Origin: an uncultured Dorea sp.
GTDB lineage: Bacteria; Bacillota_A; Clostridia; Lachnospirales; Lachnospiraceae
DNA: 5,045 nucleotides
Reading direction: 5' to 3'
Assembly (NCBI GenBank): GCA_948468495.1
Contig: CAOKJI010000194.1
Span: 1-5,045 of the forward strand
In this document: piece by piece, positions 1 through 5,045 of the stretch
Layout: each line of letters opens with the position of its first letter
Numbering within the stretch: position 1 is the stretch's first letter
Notes under the pieces: generated by a model
Database searches by the model: none
What the model was told of the DNA's origin: nothing
Seen by the model: the letters and a program-made list of their open reading frames with translations, nothing else
Program-made: the position numbers and the translations under genes

Positions 1-1474
1 CCTGATTTGTCTCACTCGTATTTACAATCCCGGAAAGATGCCCGTTTGACATAACACCAATACGGTTTGTAATTCCTAAAAACTCCGGCATTTCAGAAGA
101 AACAACAATGATTGTCTTTCCCCTCTTTGCCATACTGATAATCAATTCGTAAATTTCGTATTTCGCGCCTACGTCTATTCCTCTTGTAGGCTCGTCCATC
201 ATAAATACCTGCGGCTCCCGTTCCAGCCATTTACCGAAAATAACCTTCTGCTGGTTTCCGCCGGAAAGACTTGATATCATATCGTCCGGTCCCATACATT
301 TCGTGTGCATCACCCGGATTTCATCCGCCGTTGCCTTAACCATCTTGGCGTCGGAAAGGGCGATTCCGGCTTTGTACTGCTCCAGATTCGCAATGGTCGT
401 GTTAAATGTAAGGTCGCCCTTTAAAAACAGTCCGTTCGCCTTCCGCTCTTCCGTAATCATGGCAAACCCATGATCCATCGCTTCTCTGGCGCTGTTAAAT
501 GTCATCCTCCGGCCATTAAAATACACATATCCCGCCGCTCTGGTCCGAACGCCGAAAATCGTTTCCAAAAGCTCTGTACGGCCCGCTCCGACCAGACCAT
601 ATAATCCGAAAATTTCTCCTTCCTTTACGTCGAAAGAGATGTCCTGCAGATGCGGCTCGTATTTTGTCGATAAATGCTGAACGGATAAAATCGTATCCCC
701 CGGCGTATTATCAACCGGCGGAAACCGGTTCTCTAAAGAACGGCCGACCATCGCCGCAATCAGCTCATTCATATCCGTATCTTTGGAATCCTTTGTCATA
801 ACCAGATTACCATCCCGCAGAACAGATATTTCATCGCATATCTCGAAAATTTCGTCCATTTTGTGCGAAATATAGATTAAAGCAATTCCCTGCTCTTTTA
901 ACATTCTCATCATCTCGAACAGCTTATCTACTTCCTGTACGGTCAGGGATGAGGTAGGCTCGTCCAAAACGATTACCTCAGAATTATAAGAAATCGCCTT
1001 GGCAATCTCGCACATCTGCCGCTGGGATACTGACATATTCCGCATAGGCTGCGTAAGATCTACCGTCATGCCAAGCTTCCTGAACAACTCCGAAGCCTCT
1101 TTCTTCATTCTTCCCTCATCTATCACACCAAAAGAATTGCGCGGATAACGTCCAAGGAACAAATTATCAATTACGTTTCTATCCAGACACTGATTTAACT
1201 CCTGATGAACCATTGCAATTCCGTTCTCAAGAGCATCCTTCGGTCCGGAGAAACTGACTTCCCTGCCGCCAAGGAAGATACTGCCTTCGTCTTTCTGATA
1301 CGTACCGAACAGACACTTCATCATCGTGGATTTACCAGCGCCGTTTTCGCCCATAAGCCCCATAACCGTCCCACGCCTGATATCCAGATTAATGTGATCT
1401 AACACCCGGTTCCGGCCAAAAGACTTACTCATGCCGCGTATCGATAAGACGATATTATCTTTCTTATCTGCCAT
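1..1474 (-). CDS. mglA: Galactose/methyl galactoside import ATP-binding protein MglA (3' end off the window)
   Basis: Cytoplasmic dual-ATPase subunit of the Mgl sugar importer; it hydrolyses ATP to drive uptake of sugar delivered by MglB through the permease MglC (role from family knowledge). I translated 491 codons. The first ATPase domain has Walker A GENGAGKST at residues 42-50, a Q-loop in MVHQELNQ (88-95), a degenerate signature SVSQRQ (148-153) and Walker B VIVLDEPTSSL (167-177). The second has a Walker A with Arg for Lys, GLVGAGRTE (293-301), a proper SLSGGNQQK signature (402-410) and Walker B with DEPTRGID (427-434). This asymmetric pair is normal for sugar importers of the MglA/RbsA type. 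The wording around the Q-loop (DN.FLGRYP) and MSVSQ resembles E. coli MglA more than RbsA. E. coli MglA is 506 residues, so about a dozen C-terminal residues are missing off the left edge. The ATG at 1474-1472 has AGGAG at 1487-1483, 8 bases upstream. It lies 115 bases downstream of mglB, after a terminator. Confidence 0.95.
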   Translation of the reverse strand, partial: MADKKDNIVLSIRGMSKSFGRNRVLDHINLDIRRGTVMGLMGENGAGKSTMMKCLFGTYQKDEGSIFLGGREVSFSGPKDALENGIAMVHQELNQCLDRNVIDNLFLGRYPRNSFGVIDEGRMKKEASELFRKLGMTVDLTQPMRNMSVSQRQMCEIAKAISYNSEVIVLDEPTSSLTVQEVDKLFEMMRMLKEQGIALIYISHKMDEIFEICDEISVLRDGNLVMTKDSKDTDMNELIAAMVGRSLENRFPPVDNTPGDTILSVQHLSTKYEPHLQDISFDVKEGEIFGLYGLVGAGRTELLETIFGVRTRAAGYVYFNGRRMTFNSAREAMDHGFAMITEERKANGLFLKGDLTFNTTIANLEQYKAGIALSDAKMVKATADEIRVMHTKCMGPDDMISSLSGGNQQKVIFGKWLEREPQVFMMDEPTRGIDVGAKYEIYELIISMAKRGKTIIVVSSEMPEFLGITNRIGVMSNGHLSGIVNTSETNQ

Positions 1475-1526
1475 TGTTTTTACTCCTGTATCTGTAGATT
1501 TATATAACAACGATGTCTCTGCTTTT

Positions 1527-1560
1527 AAAAATTATCAGGGAGAATTTCTTCTCCCTGATA
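1527..1560 (-). terminator. Intrinsic terminator/attenuator between mglB and mglA
   Basis: Perfect 12-bp inverted repeat: arms 1533-1544 (TATCAGGGAGAA) and 1549-1560, with a 4-base loop. Read on the minus strand, the stem is followed after one A by TTTTT (1531-1527). It starts 29 bases after the mglB stop and ends about 50 bases before the mglA start, so it sits inside the expected operon. The usual meaning of such a site is partial termination giving more binding protein than ATPase; that role is inferred. Confidence 0.85.
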
Positions 1561-1589
1561 CTTCGTTCTCTTAAAGGATATATATAAGA

Positions 1590-2891
1590 CTACTGGCTAA
1601 GCAGTGAGGTATAGGAAGCTGCATTGTCCGTCTTAACCATGTTGATAGCAAATGCATCATACTCTCCCGGATTTCCGAGACGGTTTGTGATATTGGACTC
1701 TGTCTGTCCGTCACCGCCGATATACTCAACTTCAAGATTCAGTATGTCATCATAATTCTGCAGAAGCGGCTGATAAGTTGAACTCAGGAAGTTATCGGAT
1801 GCGTTGTAAATGTTCAGCCATACCTTCTTAGAAGCATGAGCGCTCTCATCAAGCTGCGCGGATACCGACTCATAAATCTTGGTAGAGTCTGTGAAATCCT
1901 GATAATTATCTGCTGTTACCGCTACGTTCAGCGCATAGTAAGAACGCTCGTCTGCATTGTATACATATACGTCGTCGCTCAGAACATTGCCTGCATCGTC
2001 TTCTGTTCCGATACCAGTATCAACATCAACACCGTCTAAAGCATTACGCAGAACACGAAGCGTTAAGTAAGCCTGAACGTCTGCATGCTGACTGATGGTT
2101 CCGCCATATCCTTCTGCGATAGCCGCTACTGCGTCGGCGTTAGCGTCATAACCAAATGTTGGAACCTCTTGCTCTTTGGACCATGAATTGAACATAGACA
2201 TGCCCATTCCATCGTTATTAGAAGCTACGATATCAATCTCATCGCCAAAAGAAGAAGACCATGTACCGATTGCATTTCCTGCTGTTGCAGCGTCCCAGGT
2301 AGCGCCTGCAGAATTCTTCATTTCCTGAGAAGCAAGTTCGCGAACTACGTATTTCTTTCCGCCGACTTCAATCTCTCCGTCCTGTACGGCTGCGGAAGAA
2401 CCGTCTGCATTTGTTCCAACCGGCTCGCTGTTGATCTCTCCGTCCTTCTCAACGCCTGTGCCAAGGGCTTTTCTTACGCCTCTTGTACGGGCAATGGAAT
2501 CATTGTGTCCGATATCGCCGATAGCAAGAACGTAACCGATTACGCCGTCTCCGTTCCTGTCCAGGCCGTCAATATTCGCCTCAATATACTCTTTAATCAT
2601 AGTTCCCTGAAGTTCTGCGCCCTGATTTGCATCAAATCCAACATAGTATGTATTGTCATTGAAGGTTAATGCCGCCATATCCAGTTCTCCGGTGGAGCTG
2701 TTAGACGGCTGACGGTTAAACCATACCAGCGGCTTGTCCTTGTTCGCTACATCAGAGGAAGCGCTGCTGCTTTCTCCCGCATCACCTGATCCCGCATCGT
2801 CTGATGTGGAACCGCCGCCTCCGCAGGCAGCAAGTGAAAGACCCAGCATTGCTGTCATTGTCAAGGAAACAATCTTTTTGCTCATTTTCAT
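1590..2891 (-). CDS. mglB: Circularly permuted galactose/glucose-binding lipoprotein, MglB type
   Basis: Extracytoplasmic sugar-binding subunit of the Mgl ABC importer, 433 residues. Residues 1-23 are a lipoprotein signal peptide with lipobox L20-A-A-C23; residues 24-52 are a Gly/Ser/Asp/Ala linker. The fold is MglB-like but rotated. Residues ~53-333 match E. coli mature residues ~84-305: N59 (=N91) in WFNRQP, H129/D131/R135 (=H152/D154/R158) in GHNDSIAR, W199 (=W183), N226 (=N211) in SNNDGMGM, D249 (=D236). Residues ~355-433 match E. coli residues ~5-80: Y362 (=Y10), D366 and F368 (=D14, F16) in YNASDNF, and AFAINMV (=ALAINLV). Residues ~334-354 join the ancestral C- and N-termini. A calcium-loop motif, DRNGDGVIG, occupies 111-119. 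N256 is replaced by Q268. About 39 extra residues lie between 144 and 198. The first ATG is chosen because AAGGGAG (2908-2902) ends 10 bases upstream; Met3 would be too distant. The family is clear; specificity among galactose, glucose and methyl-galactoside is not. Confidence 0.92.
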   Translation of the reverse strand: MKMSKKIVSLTMTAMLGLSLAACGGGGSTSDDAGSGDAGESSSASSDVANKDKPLVWFNRQPSNSSTGELDMAALTFNDNTYYVGFDANQGAELQGTMIKEYIEANIDGLDRNGDGVIGYVLAIGDIGHNDSIARTRGVRKALGTGVEKDGEINSEPVGTNADGSSAAVQDGEIEVGGKKYVVRELASQEMKNSAGATWDAATAGNAIGTWSSSFGDEIDIVASNNDGMGMSMFNSWSKEQEVPTFGYDANADAVAAIAEGYGGTISQHADVQAYLTLRVLRNALDGVDVDTGIGTEDDAGNVLSDDVYVYNADERSYYALNVAVTADNYQDFTDSTKIYESVSAQLDESAHASKKVWLNIYNASDNFLSSTYQPLLQNYDDILNLEVEYIGGDGQTESNITNRLGNPGEYDAFAINMVKTDNAASYTSLLSQ

Positions 2892-2914
2892 AATAACATT
2901 TCTCCCTTCTATTT

Positions 2915-2932
2915 ACGCGCTTTTTTGCGCGT
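2915..2932 (-). promoter_or_regulatory. Small GC hairpin with A6 loop in the mglB leader
   Basis: Perfect 6-bp stem ACGCGC/GCGCGT (2915-2920 with 2927-2932) enclosing six A residues on the minus strand. It lies six bases upstream of the mglB Shine-Dalgarno sequence (2908-2902), inside the predicted 5' leader. There is no T-run after it on the minus strand, so it does not look like a terminator. An mRNA-stabilising or translation-related role is possible but inferred. Confidence 0.5.
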
Positions 2933-2947
2933 TTCATTGATGAAAAC

Positions 2948-2976
2948 AGTATATCGGACCCAGGGGAAATAAAACA
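2948..2976 (-). promoter_or_regulatory. Candidate promoter of mglB
   Basis: On the minus strand a good -10 hexamer TATACT (2953-2948) is preceded, after 17 bases, by a poor -35 TGTTTT (2976-2971). It would give a leader of roughly 50 bases containing the hairpin at 2915-2932. An upstream terminator (3018-3052) blocks read-through from the right, so a promoter is required somewhere between about 2892 and 3017; this is the best -10 I could find. A weak -35 would fit activator dependence, which is not shown. Confidence 0.4.
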
Positions 2977-3017
2977 TAGAATATTTTTCACTATTCATTG
3001 AAATTTATTAGACAATT

Positions 3018-3052
3018 AAAAAAGCCCGGCGCGCTGCTTTTCCGCACCGGAC
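3018..3052 (-). terminator. Intrinsic terminator after the serine dehydratase remnant
   Basis: On the minus strand GTCCGGTGCG (3052-3043) pairs with CGCGCCGGGC (3033-3024) as a 10-bp GC-rich stem with two G-T wobbles and a 9-base loop, followed directly by six T residues (3023-3018). It begins four bases after the stop codon of the remnant at 3057-3059 and insulates mglB from upstream transcription. Confidence 0.85.
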
Positions 3053-3056
3053 CCGG

Positions 3057-3254
3057 CTATTTCCCTTCTCTTATTCCAGCCGCAATCTCCCGGCCTTTTT
3101 CGCTGGCAGCAATTCCTCCCGTTCCGGTTTCCTTAAAGGATGCATCCATCTTGATTCCTACTTCCCGCATAGCGTCAAATACCTGATCCGCCGGTATCCT
3201 GCTCTCAATACCAGCCAGGGCCATATCGGCCGCCGCCAATAGAGGTTGTAACAT
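3057..3254 (-). pseudogene. C-terminal fragment of L-serine dehydratase, iron-sulfur type, alpha subunit
   Basis: The encoded stretch contains AAADMALAGIESRIPADQ and then FKETGTGGIAAS, which I recognise as the end of the SdaAA family (typical ending: ADMALAGIES.IPADEV..AM, then RETA.GGLAATPTG). SdaAA with SdaAB deaminates L-serine to pyruvate and ammonia using an oxygen-sensitive [4Fe-4S] cluster. Only about the last 57-60 residues of a roughly 290-residue subunit remain. The cluster cysteines are gone, as the fragment has no cysteine. Homology starts near 3236-3240. The in-frame codons upstream (reading SIISSSRF) do not match the family, and the frame closes at a TGA shortly before them. I also read the other two frames and found no continuation, so this is truncation rather than a simple frameshift. 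The ATG at 3254 has no ribosome binding site, so expression is unlikely. The natural stop and terminator survive. Confidence 0.75.
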
Positions 3255-3354
3255 GAATCTGCTTGAAGAAATAATCGACCTTCTGCTTCACGAACAGGAA
3301 CGCATTCCGATTTGTTCTCAAAATAGCATATCCTTGTCAAAAGAAAAACATTGA

Positions 3355-3383
3355 TTGTAGCCGCTCTTTTTCTGTGATATGAT
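3355..3383 (+). promoter_or_regulatory. Extended -10 promoter of hydG
   Basis: -35 TTGTAG (3355-3360), 17-base spacer, -10 TATGAT (3378-3383), with the extended-10 dinucleotide TG at 3375-3376 one base before the -10. The expected start near 3390 gives a leader of about 58 bases. AAGGAGG (3431-3437) ends 10 bases before the hydG ATG. The rest of 3255-3447 shows no gene or recognisable RNA element. Confidence 0.7.
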
Positions 3384-3447
3384 AACTATGTATAAAAAAT
3401 GCTGATCACAAAGGGTAACACCTGAGGGAGAAGGAGGAAGACAAAAG

Positions 3448-4869
3448 ATGTATGATGTAAACTCGAAACACGCGGAAGATTTTATCAATCACGAAGAGAT
3501 TCTGGAAACTCTTGCTTACGCAGATGAGAATAAAGATAATCTGGATTTGATTGAGAAATTAATCGAGAAGGCTGCCTTAAGAAAGGGCTTGTCCCACCGG
3601 GAGGCGTCCGTTCTTCTGGCCTGTTCTGACGAAGCCATGAATAAGAAGATATTTCAGTTGGCGGAACAGATTAAGAAAGACTTTTACGGCAACCGGATTG
3701 TCATGTTCGCGCCGCTGTATTTATCCAATTACTGTATTAACGGCTGTACTTACTGTCCATACCATGCCAAAAACAAACACATTGCAAGAAAACAATTATC
3801 CCAGGAGGAAATCCGCAGGGAAGTTATCGCGTTGCAGGATATGGGGCACAAGCGTCTTGCGCTGGAAGCCGGAGAACACCCGACTCTAAATACGATGGAT
3901 TATTATCTGAAATCCATCGAGACCATTTATAGTATTAAGCATAAAAACGGCGCAATCCGCCGCGTAAATATTAATATTGCAGCAACCACTGTGGACAATT
4001 ACCGTCTTCTGAAGGAAGCCGGGATTGGAACTTATATCCTGTTTCAAGAAACCTATCACAAAGAAGGCTACAAACAGCTCCATCCCACCGGGCCGAAGAG
4101 CAATTATGATTATCACACTGAGGCCATGGACCGGGCGATGGAGGGCGGCATCGACGACGTAGGCGGAGGCGTCCTCTGCGGTCTTGACAAATACCGCTAT
4201 GAATTTGCAGGGCTCCTGATGCATGCGGAGCACTTAGAAGCCGCTTTCGGCGTGGGGCCTCACACAATCAGCGTACCAAGGCTGAGAGATGCGGATGACA
4301 TTGATTCGTCTTCTTTTAAAAACGGTATCGACGACGATACTTTCGCGAAAATCGTTGCCTGCATCCGTATCGCTGTTCCCTATACCGGCATGATTATTTC
4401 CACGAGAGAGAGCCAGAAGGTAAGGGAGCGGGTGCTGCATCTGGGCATTTCACAGATCAGCGGAGGCTCCAGAACCAGCGTCGGCGGCTACTGCGAGCCG
4501 GAGCCGGAGGATGAGAAATCCGAACAGTTTGACGTAATCGACAACCGTACCTTAGACGAGGTAGTTCGCTGGCTGATGCAGATGGATTACATTCCAAGCT
4601 TCTGCACCGCCTGCTACCGGGAAGGCCGGACAGGAGACCGGTTTATGTCCCTGTGCAAGAGCGGGCAGATTCAGAATTGCTGTCACCCGAACGCGCTGAT
4701 GACCCTGCAGGAATACCTGATGGATTACGCTTCGCCGGAGACGAAAGCGCTGGGCGACAAACTGATTGACAAAGAAATTCAGAACGTGCCGAATGCAAAA
4801 GCCCGCTCAATTGTAACTGAAAATCTCCGGCTGATTCGGGAGAATAACCGGAGAGACTTCCGTTTTTAA
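3448..4869 (+). CDS. hydG: [FeFe]-hydrogenase H-cluster radical SAM maturase HydG
   Basis: Cytoplasmic radical SAM tyrosine lyase. It cleaves L-tyrosine to p-cresol and dehydroglycine and converts the latter to CO and cyanide, forming the Fe(CO)2(CN)-cysteine synthon used with HydE and HydF to build the [FeFe]-hydrogenase active site (family knowledge). The 473 residues match the usual clostridial length. The radical SAM cluster motif CX3CX2C is C96-C100-C103 in NYCINGCTYCPYHAKNKH. The HydG-specific C-terminal cluster motif CX2CX22C is C386-C389-C412 in the context SFCTACYREGRTGDRF and CCHPNA. The ThiH-like barrel core includes DMGHKRLALEAGE (131-143), NINIAATT (174-181), TYILFQETYH (195-204), GPHTISVPR (270-278) and ISGGSRTSVGGY (337-348). 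A His in LLMHAEH (H259 or H262) is in place for the dangler iron ligand. The C-terminus RRDFRF is typical. All catalytic cysteines are intact, so it should be active. Start: ATG with AAGGAGG 10 bases upstream. It is transcribed divergently from the remnant and mgl genes, with no hydE, hydF or hydrogenase gene in view. Confidence 0.97.
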   Translation: MYDVNSKHAEDFINHEEILETLAYADENKDNLDLIEKLIEKAALRKGLSHREASVLLACSDEAMNKKIFQLAEQIKKDFYGNRIVMFAPLYLSNYCINGCTYCPYHAKNKHIARKQLSQEEIRREVIALQDMGHKRLALEAGEHPTLNTMDYYLKSIETIYSIKHKNGAIRRVNINIAATTVDNYRLLKEAGIGTYILFQETYHKEGYKQLHPTGPKSNYDYHTEAMDRAMEGGIDDVGGGVLCGLDKYRYEFAGLLMHAEHLEAAFGVGPHTISVPRLRDADDIDSSSFKNGIDDDTFAKIVACIRIAVPYTGMIISTRESQKVRERVLHLGISQISGGSRTSVGGYCEPEPEDEKSEQFDVIDNRTLDEVVRWLMQMDYIPSFCTACYREGRTGDRFMSLCKSGQIQNCCHPNALMTLQEYLMDYASPETKALGDKLIDKEIQNVPNAKARSIVTENLRLIRENNRRDFRF

Positions 4870-4914
4870 TTTGCTTTATTCCCAGTACGGCGCTGAAGCC
4901 ATATCGTTTCTATC

Positions 4915-4963
4915 AAAAAGCAGCGCCCTGCGCAGGAGCAATTCCCATCCTGCACAGGGCGCT
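4915..4963. terminator. GC-rich hairpin terminator downstream of hydG, stronger on the minus strand
   Basis: 16-bp arms 4922-4937 and 4948-4963 flank a 10-base loop. The one non-Watson-Crick position is C-A on the plus-strand RNA but a G-U wobble on the minus-strand RNA, so the stem is uninterrupted only on the minus strand. The minus strand also has the T-run (TTTTT, 4919-4915) two bases after the stem; the plus strand has only TT before other sequence. It therefore best fits termination of a leftward gene beyond the right edge, while possibly also slowing hydG transcripts. Confidence 0.7.
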
Positions 4964-4964
4964 T

Positions 4965-5044
4965 GAGCGTGTCTGAAAATTCATTCCTACAATCTGATGC
5001 AAATTGGGACAGCATCTTGCAGAAAGCAATTTTCAGACACGCTC
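4965..5044. mobile_element. 80-bp MITE-like element with 17-bp terminal inverted repeats
   Basis: GAGCGTGTCTGAAAATT (4965-4981) is repeated as a perfect inverted copy at 5028-5044, with 46 bases between. The interior holds a 5-bp inner inverted repeat GATGC/GCATC (4996-5000, 5012-5016) and no coding capacity. Size, perfect termini and intergenic position suit a miniature inverted-repeat element or the collapsed ends of an insertion sequence. A target-site duplication cannot be judged, because only one base remains after the right repeat; a T flanks each side. A long-loop hairpin of another kind is the alternative. Confidence 0.55.
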
Positions 5045-5045
5045 T

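Noticed and set aside
1205..1402. Plus-strand open frame antisense to mglA
   Set aside because: Lies fully opposite the conserved Walker A region of mglA and has no ribosome binding site or recognisable product.
2925..2940. CcpA cre-like sequence (TGAAACGCGC) in the mglB leader
   Set aside because: The central CG is one base out of register with the cre consensus and the right half does not match.
2979..2996. GAATA/TATTC inverted repeat upstream of the mglB promoter candidate
   Set aside because: Five-base arms in AT-rich DNA arise easily by chance and match no operator I recognise.
3158..3340. 60-codon minus-strand open frame overlapping the serine dehydratase remnant
   Set aside because: It is out of frame with the recognisable protein, has no ribosome binding site and resembles no family.
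3371..3388. Possible Rex (redox) operator over the hydG -10 region
   Set aside because: The right half resembles TTAACAA at 5 of 7 positions but the left half matches only 3 of 7, so the palindrome is not convincing.
3374..3410. TGTGA (3374-region) and TCACA (3406-region) as a CRP/FNR-like site upstream of hydG
   Set aside because: The half-sites are far too widely spaced for a single dimer site, and the first overlaps the extended -10.
3886..4267. Two overlapping minus-strand open frames within hydG
   Set aside because: Both are antisense to conserved HydG core sequence and show no protein-family features.
1..5045. CRISPR array, tRNA or rRNA gene, defence system genes
   Set aside because: No regularly spaced repeats, no cloverleaf-like sequence and no such proteins were seen on either strand.

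Overview
The window looks like chromosomal DNA from an anaerobic, low-to-medium GC Firmicute of the class Clostridia, most likely Lachnospiraceae or a close relative. Three things point there: strong AGGAGG-type ribosome binding sites, a lipoprotein-type sugar-binding protein, and an [FeFe]-hydrogenase maturase of the clostridial type. The family-level placement is inference from protein character, not from a database search.

Left part (1-2976, minus strand): an mgl-type galactose/methyl-galactoside ABC importer operon, transcribed right to left. A weak promoter candidate and a hairpin-bearing leader precede mglB (sugar-binding lipoprotein). A strong intrinsic terminator follows it, and then mglA (dual-ATPase subunit), whose last dozen or so residues lie off the left edge. 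The permease gene mglC would be expected further left. MglB would capture the sugar outside the membrane and MglA would power import. The terminator between them probably sets a high MglB:MglA ratio.

The main discovery is in mglB. The protein is complete and in frame, but its order is circularly permuted relative to E. coli MglB. The segment equivalent to mature E. coli residues ~5-80, which carries the Asp14/Phe16 sugar contacts, sits at the C-terminus. The protein instead begins, after a lipobox and a Gly/Ser/Asp linker, at the strand carrying Asn91. Nine of the ten classical sugar-contact residues can be matched, in rotated order, and the tenth is an Asn-to-Gln change.

Middle part (3018-3447): a decayed C-terminal fragment of an iron-sulfur L-serine dehydratase alpha subunit (minus strand) that still has its intrinsic terminator. 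It is followed by a short spacer holding a good extended -10 promoter pointing right.

Right part (3448-5045): a full-length hydG (radical SAM tyrosine lyase that makes the CO/CN-bearing iron synthon for the [FeFe]-hydrogenase H-cluster) driven by that promoter, without hydE or hydF beside it in this window. Downstream come a GC-rich terminator hairpin better suited to the minus strand, so probably serving a convergent gene off the right edge, and an 80-bp element with perfect 17-bp terminal inverted repeats that resembles a MITE.
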